From Antedon mediterranea (taxonomy: Eukaryota; Echinodermata; Crinoidea; Comatulida; Antedonidae): a stretch of DNA of 64,000 bases. The first letter of the stretch is position 1; the number at the start of each line of letters is the position of its first letter. The position numbers were made by a program, and so were the translations under genes. The stretch spans positions 17,303,501 to 17,367,500 of the forward strand of contig NC_092674.1 in the NCBI RefSeq assembly GCF_964355755.1, in the 5' to 3' direction. Positions 62,151-64,000 of this stretch are shown piece after piece. The notes under the pieces were generated by a model. It was not told the origin of the DNA, made no database searches, and saw only the letters and a list, made by a program, of their open reading frames with translations.

Positions 62151-64000
62151 TTAGCGAGAGAGAGACAGATCAGCGAGAGAGGGACAGATCAGTGAGAGAG
62201 AGAGACAGATTGGCTAGAGAGAGACAGATCAGCGAGAGAGAGACAGATCGGCTAGAGAGAGACAGATCAGCGAGAGAGAGACAGATCAGCGAGAGAGAGA
62301 TAGATCAGCGAGAGGGAGATAGATCAGCGAGAGAGAGATAGATCAGTGAGAGAGAGATAGATCAGCGAGAGAGAGATAGATCAGCGAGAGAGAGAGATAG
62401 ATCAGCGAGAGAGAGATAGATCAGCGAGAGAGAGATAGATCAGTGAGAGGGAGATAGATCAGAGAGAGAGAGATAGATCAGCGAGAGAGAGATAGATCAA
62501 CGAGAGAGAGAAAGATCAGCGAGAGAGAGATAGATCAGCGAGAGAGAGATAGATCAGCGAGAGAGAGATAGATCAGCGAGAGAGAGAAAGATCAGCGAGA
62601 GAGAGATAGATCAGCGAGAAAGAGATAGATCAGCGAGAGAGAGATAGATCAGCGAGACAGAGATAGATCAGCGAGAGAGAGATAGATCAGCGAGAGAGAG
62701 ATAGATCAGCGAGAGAGAGATAGATCAGCGAGAGAGAGATAGATCAGCGAGAGAGAGATAGATCAGCGAGAGAGAGATAGATCAGCGAGACAGAGATAGA
62801 TCAGTGAGAGAGCGATAGATCAGCGAGAGAGAGATAGATCAGCGAGAGAGAGATAGATTAGCGAGAGAGAGATAGATCAGCGAGAGAGAGATAGATCAGC
62901 GAGAGAGAGATAGATCAGCGAGAGAGAGACAGATCAGCGAGAGAGAGATAGATAAGCGAGAGAGAGATAGATCAGCGAGACAGATATAGATCAGCGAGAG
63001 AGAGATAGATCAGCGAGAGAGAGATAGATCAGCGAGAGAGAGATAGATCAACGAGAGAGAGAGATAGATCAACGAGAGAGAGATCAGCGAGAGAGATAGG
63101 TCAGCGAGAGAGAGAGATAGGTCAGCGAGAGAGAGATAGATCAGCGAGAGAGAGATAGATCAGCGAGATAGAGATAGATCAGCGAGAGAGAGATAGATCA
63201 GCGAGAGCGAGATACATCGGGGAGAGAGAGATAGATCAGCGAGAGAGAGATAGATAAGCGAGAGAGAGATAGATCAGCGAGAGAGAGATAGATCAGCGAG
63301 AGAGATAGATAGATCAGCAAGAGAGAGAGATAGATAGATCAGTTAGAGAGAGATAGATCAGCGAGAGAGAGAGATAGATAAGCCAGAGAGAGATAGATCA
63401 GCGAGAGAGGGATAGATCAGTGAGAGAGAGAGATAGATCAGCGAGAGAGAGAGATAGATCAGCGAGAGAGAGATAGATCAGCGAGAGAGAGAGATATAGA
63501 CCAGCGAGAGGGAGATAGATCAGCGAGAGAGAGATAGATCAGCGAAAGAGAGATAGATCAGCGAGAGAGAGATAGATCAGCGAGAGAGAGATAGATCAGC
63601 GAGAGAGAGAGATAGATCATCGAGAGAGAGATAGATCAGCGAGAGAGATAGATCAGCGAGAGAGAGATAGATCAGCGAGAGAGAGATAGATCAGCGAGAG
63701 AGAAATAGATCAGCGAGAGAGAGATAGATCAGCGAGAGAGAGATAGATCAGCGAGAGAGAGATAGATCAGCGAGAGAGAGATAGATCAGAGAGAGAGATA
63801 GATCCGCGATAGAGAGAGATAGATCAGCGAGAGAGAAATAGATCAGCGGGAGAGAGAGAGATAGATCGAGGAGAGAGAGATAGATCAGCGAGAGAGAGAT
63901 AGATCAGCGAGAGAGAGATAGATCAGAGAGAGAGAGATAGATCAGCGATAGAGAGAGATAGATCAGCGAGAGAGAAATAGATCAGCGGGAGAGAGAGAGA

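Larger units (their letters stand above)
16404..62265 (+). repeat. Recurrent ACAG-rich marker module of satellite D (nine copies)
   Basis: A string of about 230-290 bp with a fixed order of rare variants (GACACATCAG, AGAGAAAGACAG, CAGCGAAAAAGACACAG, a long GA run, GACAGACAGATTAGCG, AGAGGGACAG, GATTGGCTAG or GATTGACTAG, GATCGGCTAG) occurs at 16404-16680, 20885-21160, 23821-24090 (middle rearranged), 27311-27592, 41390-41670, 48119-48350 (3' part lost), 54944-55230, 57185-57468 and 61974-62265. Subtracting the 2,130-bp insertion, the first spacing is 2351 bp. Others are 2241, 4789, 6729, 6825 and 14079, close to 1, 2, 3, 3 and 6 times about 2.3 kb. Because ACAG replaces the stop-bearing ATAG, short arginine- and glutamate-rich open frames such as 48109-48384 appear. 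They are artefacts. Confidence 0.8.
19084..64000 (+). repeat. Satellite D, main array (19-bp units, continues past the window)
   Basis: Roughly 2,300 head-to-tail copies of GATAGATCAGCGAGAGAGA fill about 44.9 kb without interruption and run off the right edge. Every unit has a GATC, one CpG (AGCGAG) and a GA run. The + strand is about 79% purine. Variation is mostly in GA-run length (units of 15-23 bp) and in single substitutions (ATAG to ACAG or AAAG, CAGCG to CAGTG or CAGGG, GATCG for GATCAGCG). The frequent TAG keeps most frames closed. No gene is present. Recurrent variant strings reveal higher-order structure, listed separately. Confidence 0.97.

Noticed and set aside
19084-64000. CRISPR-like array of short repeats
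   Set aside because: The units are directly adjacent with no unique spacers, the genome is eukaryotic and no cas genes are present. It is a satellite.
1981-64000. Telomeric repeat or origin of replication
   Set aside because: None of the four units matches a known telomere motif such as TTAGGG, and no defined origin element can be recognised in animal DNA by sequence alone.

Overview
This is eukaryotic, almost certainly metazoan, nuclear DNA that is about 92% tandem repeat. It looks like a heterochromatic or satellite-rich block. Nothing bacterial or viral is visible: no operons, no CRISPR array and no rRNA or tRNA gene. The two retrotransposons are CR1/L2-like non-LTR elements typical of animals. 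The short unique stretches are AT-rich and dotted with TAGGCCTAG-like motifs, which I associate with marine invertebrates such as echinoderms. That taxonomic guess is weak. No host gene can be supported anywhere in the window.

Layout. 1-1097: unique, non-coding. 1098 to about 1995 (minus): 5'-truncated, frameshifted relic of a non-LTR retrotransposon reverse transcriptase with its 3' hairpin. About 1981-8770: satellite A, a 25-bp unit with about 270 copies, containing a 250-bp inverted block and 800-bp and 659-bp higher-order duplications. 8771-10224: satellite B, units of about 86-90 bp, partly organised as a 251-bp A-B-C trimer. 10225-12534: satellite C, units of about 185 bp, with an outer copy inverted so that the region is flanked by inverted repeats. 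12541 to the window end: satellite D, a 19-bp GA-rich unit (GATAGATCAGCGAGAGAGA), about 46 kb in all and running off the right edge.

Satellite D is interrupted twice. At 12757-15878 there is a 3.1-kb CR1/L2-like retrotransposon with a 1004-codon open frame carrying endonuclease and reverse transcriptase domains. At 16954-19083 there is a 2,130-bp unique segment. A paralogous, uninterrupted stretch of satellite D near 21300-21560 serves as an empty site for the second interruption. It shows an exact 6-bp duplication (AGATCA) on both sides, so the segment was inserted into an existing array and is a candidate unclassified mobile element.

Satellite D has several levels of order. Marker variants recur at multiples of roughly 2.2-2.4 kb, a 3.49-kb block is duplicated in tandem (about 21390-24882 and 24883-28380), and a block of about 2.2-2.4 kb is duplicated near 34480-38950. 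The genes do not work together as a system. The biology here is satellite birth, array expansion and transposon insertion into arrays. Short open frames across the satellites are by-products of repeat units with few stops and should not be annotated as proteins.
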